This document shows, piece after piece, positions 24,385-35,462 of a stretch of DNA of 64,000 nt. Position 1 is the first letter of the stretch. The number at the start of each line of letters is the position of its first letter. The translations under genes were made by a program, and so were the position numbers. Origin of the DNA: Okapia johnstoni. Taxonomy: Eukaryota; Chordata; Mammalia; Artiodactyla; Giraffidae. The notes under the pieces were generated by a model. It was not told the origin of the DNA and did no database searches. It was given only the letters and a program-made list of their open reading frames with translations. The DNA lies in assembly GCA_024291935.2 (NCBI GenBank), contig CM044308.1, forward strand, positions 123,964,501-124,028,500, given 5' to 3'.

Positions 24385-27094
24385 TTATCTTCCTAACTGG
24401 GTTCCATGATGCAGGCATGATGCAGATGTGCCCATGATGCAGGTATATAATGGCATTTTGCCCTCTTAGTTCTTTGAAACAGAGTCAGAAGATGGAAGGT
24501 AAAGGGAAGTGAAAAAGATGTACCATGGTTCCCAGAGTTTTCTAAGAGACTCTAGAAATAACCCAAAACAGCCCCTCTCACGGGGAGAAAAGGCTGAGTG
24601 CAGAGCAGTTTAGCCTGAAGTCAGATAGTTTTCTGGTGGCGCAACAGAGATTAGGATGCAGACGTCTCTTTCTTCAAGTCTTGGGTGGCAATAGCCACAG
24701 TAGGCCCACAAGGGGTCAAGCAGGGCCAGGGAGATGTGGAAGAATACATATCAAGTCCAAGAAGAAGACCTCAGCAGAGACAGGCAGGGAAAGCACCAGT
24801 GAGACAGATCCAAGTTAAGGACAGTAGAATAAAGGATCATGAGCCAAGGTGGAGAGTCAGCATGGTAGGAAGAGAGGTTGGTAGACAAGAGGACTTTATG
24901 CCAGACAGAGGACCTCAGGGTAGAAAGGCGTTCCATCCTGAGCCAGTGACCTGAGTTAGTGGCTTCTTACATATCCCTACCCACAACCAGAATTGCTCTT
25001 AGCATAAGGTCACGTGTGAGTCAGAGATGGCTGGAGATCTGAGAATAAGAGCAAGGCTGATAGAAAAGGGTTAGGAAGGAGACAGTGCCTGAAATTTCAT
25101 GCCTCCTTGCCCAGTTGGAAACTTCCTACACCAATTCAGAAACTAGGAATTCTGTACTTTCCCTTCCAGGTCGTGATGCAAGGAATATCCTAAGCAACTT
25201 CCTAGTGACAGACACATAAATGCTAATGAGTCTCTAGTTTGGATGATAAGTTCTAAAAACCAGAATTTACTGTCAAAATGGAAAATTTAGAGAGATTTCT
25301 GTCACTTCCTCAAATGCCCTACAATGGGAAAAGTGGAGAATGAGAGACAGCAGGCCCCCAAACCTTCCCCAAGGAGAACATTTTAGAATGGAGAGGCGTG
25401 ATATAGCAGCATCTCAGAAACTGGCCTGCGTCAGCCTGGAGATCACACACTCCATTGAATGGAAGGTCGAGATATTGTGAGAACATCTAGGCAGATTTAC
25501 TTTTGTGCCAAATAGTCTGGTGTTAAAGGAGTGATTAAAATCCATTCTATTCCTCTCCTGCCCCCTACTTCTTTTTTTTTTTTTTTAACTTGTCAAGTTT
25601 TATACTGTGAAAAAGGAAATTTTCAAATATATTTTATTTTAAATAAGGTACATATATTTTTTATACTCTGCATCATTACACTCCTAAAGCAGGATATAAC
25701 TAACAAAGATATTTATAGATACAGATATCAGATGGGAAGGAGCTCAAGTAAAACTTGTTATGTGAGACATAACTTACAGCCCAGAAGAACAGATCAGAAG
25801 TTTTAAAGTCACCCTTAATGGCGTATTAATGAAGGCTTTCCACATGTAGAAACTTGGCTGAATAATAGGCCATTAAGATCAGGAACAGAGATTTTGAATT
25901 TATATTTCCTTTTCATCTGACTTCTTTCCATTAAGCCTTGATGGATAAAAGAAATTGTGTAGCAATTGACTGCAGCCTACACACGATCATTTGTGTAAAG
26001 TGATGATAATGATGACTCGGCCCTGAAACTCTTTGGAAGTAATTTTCAAAGGGGCCCCTCTTTCTTCCTAAAGCAGTTTTACTTTGTAAAGACATAAATG
26101 GTTTTCCTGGTTTAAAATGTTGCTGCAAATTCTTTTTTTGTCTCTGTGATATATAATTTTTCAACTTCAAAGAAACAGTATAGTATTAAAATAGATAAAA
26201 ATACAAATACTTTTGGGTATAATAGACTTGGATATCATCTTAGAAGGGCAAGAATTTTCTGGCAGGACAGGTGGGGATGGTACTACTTAGATTTAGGTAA
26301 AAATTAAGTGCATATTGAGAACACTGATGATGTTCCCAAGTCTTCCACAGAGGATAAAATATATATATTTTTTAATATTAAGACTTTTAAACTCTTAATT
26401 GGGCTTTCATAATTACACTCCACTAGGCAGTTTTCTTATGTCAGGAATTTTCTAGCAACATTAGCAACCTGAAATATAGGCAGCAGAGGTCTGAGTCAGA
26501 TTTTCACCAATAATATCAAAGACATTACTCTATTTTATCTTCTTTCTGGTAGAGTAAATTCTGACTATCCATTATCCTGTCATGTCAACCAGAAAGATTA
26601 ATTTCACTTTTCTGTATTTCAATTACTCATAATAATTAATATTCATGAGTATTATGATTCATTCTGATTCATCAGAAAGTAAAATAATATTCAGTTTGGT
26701 TTAAAGCAAATTTTATTGTACAGTATTATAAGGCTTTAACTGATTAGTAATTTGAGCATAATATAACTTTGTTCCAGCTTCCAAGAAAAATCCCTCCTCC
26801 CCCAAAGTCTTTATGGCCTCAGGGGTAATCAGCCAAATTTGGAAAGAGAACCAAAATAGTGACACATCCCATTGTCTGTGGCAACATTAGTAGGAAGAAC
26901 GTCTAACTCAGGAAAGATGGGCTTGAGGGCAGGAGATCAAGAGAAGGGATTTTGAAGGGTAAAGAGGAGTTACTATTCACTGATCTGTTGCTTCAATACT
27001 AGAAAGACAGTAAATCCTTTTCCTCAAAGAGCCCTCAGTCTGTCTTCCGAAAGGGAAACAGACCAGTAAACAAACACAATACACTGTGATAAAT
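24385..27094. other. Intergenic DNA between NOSTRIN and SPC25, nothing recognised
   Basis: Nearly 2.7 kb without a recognisable young repeat, the longest such stretch in the window. Frames at 24636-24954 overlap on both strands and look incidental. A T run is at 25569-25585. Confidence 0.5.
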
Positions 27095-27303
27095 GTTGTG
27101 TGTGTGTCTGTGTATGTGTTAGTCACTCAATCATATCCAACTCTTTGCAACCCCATGGATATACAGTCCATGTAATTTTCCAGGCCAGAATACTGGAGTG
27201 GGTAGCCTTTCTCTTCTCCAAGGGATCTTCCCAACCCAAGGATTAAATCCAAGTCTCTCACATTGCAGGCGGATTCTTTACCAGCTGAGCCACAAGGGAA
27301 GCC
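27095..27303 (-). repeat. Bov-tA SINE
   Basis: Reversed Bov-tA: GTTAGTCACTCAATC ... CTTTACCAGCTGAGCCACA then AGGGAAGCCC, preceded by a short TG-rich run at about 27098-27119. Confidence 0.85.
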
Positions 27304-27387
27304 CGAGCTGAATGCTATGGGCAGATAAAATGGTGCTGCAGATAAAATGTAACCTCTGGAAAGTACACATTTATAAAAGTGATTCTA

Positions 27388-27725
27388 GGGCTTCCTTAGT
27401 GGCTCAGCAGTAAAGAATCCGCCTGCCAATGCAGGAGACACAGGTTTGATCCTTGATCCGGGAAGATCTCACATGCCATGGGGCAACTAAGCCCATGGGC
27501 CACATGTATTGAGCCTGTGCTCTGCAGCCTGGGAGCCACACTACTGAGCCCACACGTCTCGATGGCTGAAGCCTGAGAGCTCTAGAATCTGTGCTCCATA
27601 ACAGAAGAAGCCACCACAATGGGAAGCCCACACATCACAACCAGAGAGTAGCCCCTGCTCACCGCAACTAGGGGAAAGCCCACGCAGCAACGAAGACTAA
27701 GCACAGCCAAAAATAAATAAAATTA
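27388..27725 (+). repeat. ART2A SINE
   Basis: tRNA-like head (GGGCTTCCTTAGTGGCTCAG) followed by the long ART2A body with GCAACTAAGCCCATGGGCC, GAGCCTGTGCTCTGCAGCC and a CACAGCCAAAAATAAATAAA tail. Confidence 0.8.
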
Positions 27726-27734
27726 TTATTTTAA

Positions 27735-29200
27735 AAAATTGATTACATATGAGGCCACAAAGTAATGCTCTAGAAATTGTGTGACCACAATGTAAGAAAT
27801 CATTAAGAAAAGAATAAGTGAAAAAACCCTATATGTTTGGAGAACACATATGTTGTGTCCCTGCAAACATACAAGCACACATGTGCAGACACACACATTT
27901 CTAAATAACACATGGTCAAAGAACAGATCTTAATGGAAAATTTTAACTGTTAGAAATAAAAAATAAGAAAGTTACTACTAAAGTTACGTACTAAAACCTG
28001 TAGTTTCAGGAAAGCAACTTTAAAAAAGTACCACAGGAGAAAGGATAAAATTAATGAATTAAGCATCCTAATTATGAATTTATAAAAACATCAGAAACAA
28101 CCTAAAGCAAATAAACGAAAAGAAAGATCAGAAATTAATGACATATAAAACAAGAGGTTGAGGAAAGCTATTCATTGGTTCTTTGAAAGGGTTAATCAAC
28201 TGAGCAAACCTCTGGCAAAATTAAGAAAGTCATGAAAGTGAAAGTGTTAGTCACTCAGTCAGGCAGGTCTGACTCTTTGCAACCCCTTGGACTGTAGCTT
28301 GCCAGGTTCCTGTGACCCATGGAATTCTCCAGGCAAGAACACTGGAGTGGGTGCTGATCCCTTCTCCACGGGATCTTCCTGACCCAGGGACCGAACCCAG
28401 GTCTCCTGCATTGCAGGCAGATTTTTTACCATCTGTGCCACCAGGGATGCACAAGAAAGGCATAAACAAAGCAGCATTATTTCTAAGAAAAAAGGAGACA
28501 CACTACAGATACAGAAGATACCAAAAACCAAAATTATATATTATTAACAACTTCACACCAGTAAATTTGCAAAAAAAGTCAGCAAGAGACAAATTTCTCA
28601 AAAAAGTATGCCTTATCAAAACTCAGGAAGAAATAGAATAATTAAGTAATTCAATAACTATTAAAAAATTAACAAGCATTTTTCTAAACGCATCTTCCTA
28701 CAAAGGAAACACAGGCTCAGAGAGTTTTATATGTGTGTTCAAAAGCCATAAGCCCTATTCAAACTTTTTCAGGAAACAGAAAAGAAAGGAACACACCTCA
28801 ACTATTTTCAAGGGTCTGGGACCTAGGATAACCATGATACCAACATCAGATAATGTTAATACACAAAGGAAAATTACAAGCCAATCTAACTCATGGTTAT
28901 AGAAGTAAAAATTTAAAGCAAATTTCACAAAAGTGAATCTAGCATTATTAAAAACAAAACAGATTGCACGCCATGACTAAGATTTATTCCAGGAAGGCAA
29001 GTTTAATTCAACTTTTTTTTAAAGCCTATTAATATAAATCACCATATTAACAGCTACAAAATGAAAAATACAGATACAGAAAAACACAATAAAATGCAAC
29101 AAACATTCATGATAATTACTTTTAATTAACTGAAAATAGAAGAAAACTTGCTTGGCCTGCTCAACAAAAAAGAAAAGGAAAGTTTGGGAAATTACACATA
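27735..29200 (+). repeat. Decayed L1 ORF2 remnant (interrupted by Bov-tA)
   Basis: AT-rich text follows remembered L1 ORF2 segments in order: CTTCACACCAGTAAATTTGC, AGGAAGAAATAGAATAATTA, GGATAACCATGATACCAACA, GAAAATTACAAGCCAATCTA and GATTTATTCCAGGAAGGCAA. No open frame remains. Confidence 0.55.
28232..28453 (-). repeat. Bov-tA SINE
   Basis: Reversed Bov-tA inside the L1 remnant: GTTAGTCACTCAGTCAGGC ... GGTCTCCTGCATTGCAGGC ... GTGCCACCAGGGATGC. Confidence 0.87.
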
Positions 29201-29353
29201 GTGCAGTTTGGTCAGAGAGAAAATTTAAGCTCAAAAAGATTAACTGACTTGTCCAAGATCATGTATCGATTTTAATAGAGCAATGACTGGACCACATCTT
29301 AATTCTCAAATCTTTTCACGTTACCATGTTGATACTGGAAAGCAGAATTTTTC

Positions 29354-29376
29354 ACACACACACACACACACACACA
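29354..29376 (+). repeat. (CA)n microsatellite
   Basis: About 11-12 uninterrupted CA dinucleotides in intergenic DNA. Confidence 0.9.
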
Positions 29377-29985
29377 AAGAGCATTTATTCAAGATTTACC
29401 ATTATATAGATCACATTTATTTGAATCTTAAATATTGCCTCTTTCTGAATTTTTGTAAAAACCTATGCAGCTGAGTAAAATAATTTCTTCCTTGAAGTTT
29501 TTCCATTTCTTGCACCTTAGCCTAGCAGCTACCTCCAGCTTGCCAGTTGATAAGGAAAGAGAGTAACGTGTCTATAAACTCCAAACATTCTTCACATATC
29601 CCATCATACACTGTTCATACGTCACACTACAATATGTTTAACAACACTATGAAAGGAGCTGATTCGAAATAGCTTGCATACTCTCCAGTTTACTTACTTA
29701 ACTGACAAGACTCTTTTTCTACATAGATGAAACCCTTGCCTTTATTCAGAGTCGTGTTCTTGATTAGCTTGCCATTCTTTCAATAACTACCTATACAGCT
29801 GTCTTTACCTGTTAAAAATTGCTGGACATCTCAGCAACATGCCTGTAGGTATTACCGAACAAGTCAGCTCCTTTTCAAAGGTGTAATTTAAATTTCCCAC
29901 TAAATAATTTTCTACTGAGTCTGGAAATGTGTTCAACATTGACAAATACTTATTAAGTCTCTACTATATGGTAGCTACTATGCTA

Positions 29986-30192
29986 TTTTGCATGCTCAGT
30001 TGTGTCCAACTTTGTGCGATCCCATGGACTGTCGCCCGCCAAGCTCCCCTGTCCATGAAATTTTCCAGGCAAGAATACCAGAGTGGGTCGCATTTCCTCC
30101 TCCAAGGGATCTTCCCAACCCAGGGATAGAACCCATGTCTCCTTCTTCTGCGTTAGCAGGCAGATTTTTTACCACTGAGCCACCTGGAAAGA
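29986..30192 (-). repeat. Bov-tA SINE with 10-bp target-site duplication
   Basis: Reversed Bov-tA bounded by TACTATGCTA at 29976-29985 and 30193-30202. Confidence 0.9.
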
Positions 30193-30739
30193 TACTATGC
30201 TAGCTTTACAGCTAAACAGGCAATTCACTGTCATGGTACACAAATTAAAGTATAACTAATTGTCTCTGTATCAGAATCCTCTGAACTGGAAGAGAAGCAA
30301 CATTTTCTAATCCTTATTAGCTGGGAAATCAAAACTTAAAACCCATTAGTAGGACATTTTAGCAGATTTTGTGCTGATTCTGTTTTTTTTTTAACTTAAT
30401 TAGTGATTGAGTTTAATTTTAGAGGTCTTGGTCCATTTTATTACAAAATGTGGAATAGGTTAGTGTACCCCATTGAGATTCCATTTCAATCAGTTTTACT
30501 ACTTGTGCATATTTTTTTCCCATTTAAGAAATTGTATTTTGTATCTTGTATCTTGTGCTTTATTTCCTTATCAGGAAGGTTCTAAATGCTGAAAACTATT
30601 ATTTCATTTTTACAACAAACCATCCTAAATAAAATGGATAGAGGAAGTTTAATGGACTAGCTTGGTTTCCCTTTCATATGTATTCTTAACCCTTCAAAGG
30701 ACAATTTTCACAATGCATCAAATTTAAGCTTGTCATTAT

Positions 30740-31184
30740 TGTTCAGTTGCTTAGTTGTGTCCCACTCTTTGCGACTTCATGGATGCAACACACCAGGTTC
30801 CCTGTTCTTCATTACCTCCTGGAGTTTGCTCAAACTCATGTCCATTGAGTGAATGATGCCATCCAACCATCTCATCCTGTCACCCCCTTCTCCTCCTGCC
30901 TTCAATCTTTCCCAGCAACAGGGTCTCTTCCAGTGAGTTGGCTCTCCGCATCAGGTGGCCTAAGTATTGGAACTTCAGCTTCAGCATCAGTCCTTCCAAT
31001 GAATATTCAGGGTTGATTTCCTTTAGGATTAACTGGTTTGATCTCCTTGCCGTCCAAGGGACTCTAGAGTCTTTTTGAGCAGCACAGTTTGAAAGCATTA
31101 ATTCTTCGGCGCTCAATCTTCTTCATGGTCCAACTCTCACATCCATACATGACTACTGGAAAAACCATAGCTTTGACTAGACAG
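30740..31184 (-). repeat. BovB 3' fragment, reverse orientation
   Basis: Reverse complement encodes the BovB reverse-transcriptase tail; a 78-codon frame at 30880-31116 matches the C-terminal GLMLKLKFQYLGHLMRRA motif. The BovB 3' end is at the left. Confidence 0.85.
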
Positions 31185-31646
31185 ACCCCCAGTTAGAAGT
31201 GAAGTTGGTGGTCCTTGAGGAGAAATGGATCTAAGCGGAGAGCTCCCCATTAAGTCACTCATCCCCAATCTTCATTTCTCTAACTTGCAGGTAAAAAAGA
31301 TCTTTCAGAATCAATGTCTGGTGCCTTTTCACTCTATGGTTCAAAACACTATATCCAGAATTTGTGATAGGATATATGGTTTTTCTGTAGTTTTAATGAA
31401 TGAAAATATTTTCTTAAACTTTTTGTTCCTTGTTGATATATTTCAAGCAGGGAATTCAATAAATATGTACTCACTATAATAGTCACCTGCTATCTTTCTA
31501 TGTTAAAACATTTAGTGTCGATTTCCATTTAAAGAATAACATCCCTACTCTTAGCTCAGTTATCGGGCTTAATCCACCTCCATACCTGGGTTTCCAGAGG
31601 ATCTAACCTAATTCAACGTATATATTTTACCCTTCTGATCACCAGC

Positions 31647-31688
<42 letters not shown>
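31647..31688 (+). repeat. (GAT)14 microsatellite
   Basis: Fourteen perfect GAT units. GATCACCAG precedes the array (31637-31645), and the same nine bases recur at its end (31686-31694), sharing the last GAT. Confidence 0.95.
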
Positions 31689-31867
31689 CACCAGGGTTCA
31701 GAGATTGAGATGAGCTCAAAATTGCTGCAGTTCACCACATGGAGTCTTAACCCAGGAGAAACAGCTAAGAAATGGATCCTGCATAGATAATTTAAACTCC
31801 AAATCAAGCCAGGTCCATAAAAACCAAAGCTGGGTTTTGATATGGCTTTCTATATTCATTTAAATGT

Positions 31868-34368
31868 AGGTATACGAACTTGAACAGTTCTATGAAGACC
31901 TACAAGACCTTTTAGAACTAACATCCAGAAAAGATGTCCTTTTCATTATAGGGGACTGGAATACAAAAGTAGGAAGTCAGGAAACACCTGGTGTAACAGG
32001 CAAATTTGGCCTTGGAGTACAAAATGAAGCAGGGCAAAGGCTAATAGAGTTTTGCCAAGAGAAAGCACTGGTCATAGCAAATACCCTCTTCCAACAACAC
32101 AAGAGAAGACTCTACACATGGACATCACCAGATGGTCAACACTGAAATCAGATTGATTATATTCTTTGCAGCCAAAGATGGAGAAGCTCTATACAGTCAG
32201 CAAAAATAAGACCGGGAGCTGACTGTGGCTCAGATCATGAACTCCTTATTGCCAAATTCAGACTTAAACTGAAGAAAGTAGGGAAAACCACTAGTCCATT
32301 CAGGTATAACCTAAATCAAATCCCTTATGATTATATGGTGGAAGTGACAAATAGATTTAAGGGACTAGATTTGATAGACAGAGAGCCTGATGAACTATGG
32401 ACAGAGGTTTGTGACATTGTACAGGAGACAGGGATCAAGACCATCCCCATGGAAAAGAAATGCAAAAAAGCAAAATGGCTGTCTGAGGAGGCCTTACAGA
32501 TAGCTGGGAAGAGAAGAGAAGCGAAAAGCAAAGGAGAAAAGGAAAGATATTCCCATCTGAATGCAGAGTTTCAAAGACTAGCAAGGAGAGATAAGAAAGC
32601 CTTCCTCAGCGATCAATGCAAAGAAATAGAGGAAAACAACAGATTGGGAAAGACTAGAGATCTCTTCAAGAAAATTAGATACCAAAGGAACATTTCATGC
32701 AAAGATAGGCTCGATAAAGGACAGAAATGGTATGGACCTAACAGAAGCAGAAAATATTAAGAGGTGGCAAGAATACACAGAAGAACTGTACGAAAAAGAT
32801 CTTCACGACCCAGATAATCATGATGGTGTGATCACTCACCTAGAGCCAGACATCCTGGAATGTGAAGTCAAGTGGGCCTTAGAAAGCATCACTACAAACA
32901 AAGCTAGTGGAGGTGATGGAATTCCAGTTGAGCTATTTCAAATCCTCAAAGGTGATGCTGTGAAAGTGCTGCACTCGATATGCCAGCAAATCTGGAAAAC
33001 TCAGCAGTGGCCACAGGACTGGAAAAGGTCAGTTTTCATTCCAATCCCAAAGAAAGGCAATGCCAAAGAATGCTCAAACTACTGCACACTTGTACTCATC
33101 TCACACGCTAGTAAAGTAATGTTCAAAATTCTCCAAGCCAGGCTTCAGCAATACGTGAACCGTGAACTTCCAGATGTTCAAGCTGGTTTTAGAAAAGGCA
33201 GAGGAACCAGAGATGAAATTGCCAACATCCGCTGGATCATCGAAAAAGCAAGAGAGTTCCAGAAAAACATCTATCTCTGCTTTATTGACTATGCCAAAGC
33301 CTTTGACTGTGTGGATCACAATAAACTGTGGAAAATTCTAAAAGAGATGGGAATACCAGACCATCTGACCTGTCTCTTGAGAAACCTATATGCAGGTCAG
33401 GAAGCAACAGTTAGAACTGGACATGGAACAACAGACTGGTTCCAAATAGGAAAAGGAGTACGTCAAGTCTGTATATTGTCACCATGCTTATTTAACTTAT
33501 ATGCAGAGTACATCATGAGAAACGCTGGGCTGGAGGAAGCACAAGCTGGAATCAAGATTGCCGGGAGAAATATCAATAACCTCAGATATGCAGATGACAC
33601 CACCCTTATGGCAGAAAGTGAAGAAGAACTAAAGAGCCTCTTGATGAAAGTGAAAGAGGAGAGTGAAAAAGTTGGCTTAACGCTCAACGTTCAGAAAACT
33701 AAGATCATGGCATCTGGTCCCATCACTTCATGGCAAACAGATGGGGTAACAGTGGAAACAGTGTCAGACTTTATTTTCTGGGGCTCCAAAATCACTGCTG
33801 ATGGTGATTGCAGCCATGAAATTGAAAGACGCTTACTCCTTGGAAGGAAGGTTATGGCCAACCTAGATAGCATATTTAAAAGCAGAGACATTACTTTGCC
33901 AACAAAGGTCTGTCTAGTCAAGGCTATGGTTTTTCCAGTGGTCATGTATGGATGTGAGAGTTGGACAGTGAAGAAAGCTGAGCACCAAAGAATTGATGCT
34001 TTTGAACTGTGGTGTTGGAGAAGACTCTTGAGAGTCCCTTGGACTACAAGGAGATCCTACCAGTCCATCCTAAAGGAGATCAGTCCTGGGTGTTCATTGG
34101 AAGGACTGATGTTGAAGCTGAAGCTCCAATACTTTGGCCACCTCATGAGAAGAGTTGACTCATTGGAAAAGACCCTAATGCTAGGAAGTATTGGGGGCAA
34201 GAGGAGAAGGGGACGACAGAGGATGAGATGGTTGGATGGCATCACCGACTCGATGGACATGGGTTTGGGTAAGCTCCGGGAGTTGGTGATGGACAGGGAG
34301 GCTGCCGTGCTGCGGTTCATGGGTTCGCAAAGAGTCAGACACAACTGAGCGACTGAACTAACTAACTA
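31868..34368 (+). repeat. BovB LINE, 5'-truncated, with endonuclease remnant and 538-codon RT frame
   Basis: The longest BovB copy here. Left part (31868-32290) encodes APE-type endonuclease motifs (GDWNTKVG, QIDYIL and GADCGSDHELL) interrupted by a TGA near 32142. A 141-codon frame at 32335-32760 covers the linker. After a frame change, a 538-codon frame (32732-34348) covers the reverse transcriptase: [23 protein letters not shown] and the YADD catalytic box at residues 286-289, then the C-terminal domain. RTEs mobilise by target-primed reverse transcription and also move Bov-A SINEs. The stop, the frameshift and the Gly-to-Val change in RQG make this copy non-autonomous. Confidence 0.93.
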
Positions 34369-35264
34369 ATATTACAAAATAAGGCCAAATGTGAAGGTTT
34401 GCCTAGGAAAACTGGATAGTCTGCTCACTGAACTCCCTGTTTAAAATACTCCTTTAGCCAAGCCCATGCTAAGACAGGATAAGATGATTATTTGTAGCAC
34501 ACACCCCAATCTCCAGGGCAGTTTATCAGCCTTTCATCTCTGCAGAGATAGTATCAATCAGTGGTGCCTAAAAGCTGGTCTGCACACTGGGGATGGCTGA
34601 GTAATAACATTCCCACTAGTCCACAGCATTCTTAGATAAATTCCACTGCTATACAATGGTGAGCAGAACCCTAAGCCAAGTCCTAGACATGAGAGGCAAC
34701 TGAGGGATAGTGCTCTGAAGCTCCATCCAACCCTGACTAGACAACTGGCTTAACCTCCCCCCACCAGACAGCAAGGGGAAGCCAGAAGTAGCTAGAAGCA
34801 TGGAGGCCACTGCTCCATGGCTTTTAGGTGTGCCCAAGATATCCTTAGACAGTAGCATGTGGCTTCCACTAAAGCCAGCAGACCTAAACACAACCAAATT
34901 TATAAGGAAAGAATAATGACAAAAATGAAATCCTAGAAGAAAACTGACTGAGTTCTAGTCTGCATTAAATAGACTCCAAAGATGTCAAATATATGTCTAG
35001 ACCACAACTAACCAGTATAAATATTACAGAATAGAAATTGCTCATAAATTTTCTACATTTGGATTTTCAAAATTAGATCCTTTTCTAGATATTTTAGAAC
35101 ACTGCCAACATTCTTCTGATACAAAGATTTGTCCTTTAACTGTAGATCCCTCTTGGTTTAAGATAAAAACATCCCTTCCTTTAAGACATTAGGATGATAG
35201 CATTTATTCTGTGAAGTACATTTTAGAAATTGCAAACCAGAAGTTGGACTCACTCCCTTCAGTT
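34369..35264. other. DNA downstream of SPC25, nothing recognised
   Basis: Unassigned; it may contain an old, unclassified repeat at 34640-34900. Confidence 0.4.
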
Positions 35265-35462
35265 TTTATTATTACTGACCCATGACTTCTAATAGCTTGA
35301 CTTAAACCTTCTTTCCCAAGATTTTAATTAAAATAACTGACGAAAATCAGCACACAGAAATGTTACAAAAATAAAGATTATAGACAAACACCGAATAATG
35401 CCAGTTTTTTTTGAAAAAGAGAAACACAAGAGGGATAACGGTTTTTACACACTATTTACACA
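35265..35462 (-). terminator. SPC25: SPC25 3' UTR and candidate polyadenylation signal
   Basis: The first minus-strand AATAAA after the stop is the plus-strand TTTATT at 35265-35270, about 195 bases downstream. The assignment is positional only. Confidence 0.4.

Noticed and set aside
24636..24954. Overlapping frames downstream of NOSTRIN
   Set aside because: Three mutually overlapping frames on both strands, no domain, no splice sites in register, and located after the NOSTRIN polyadenylation signal.
27735..29200. Possible processed pseudogene
   Set aside because: The order of motifs follows L1 ORF2, so a decayed L1 is the simpler reading.
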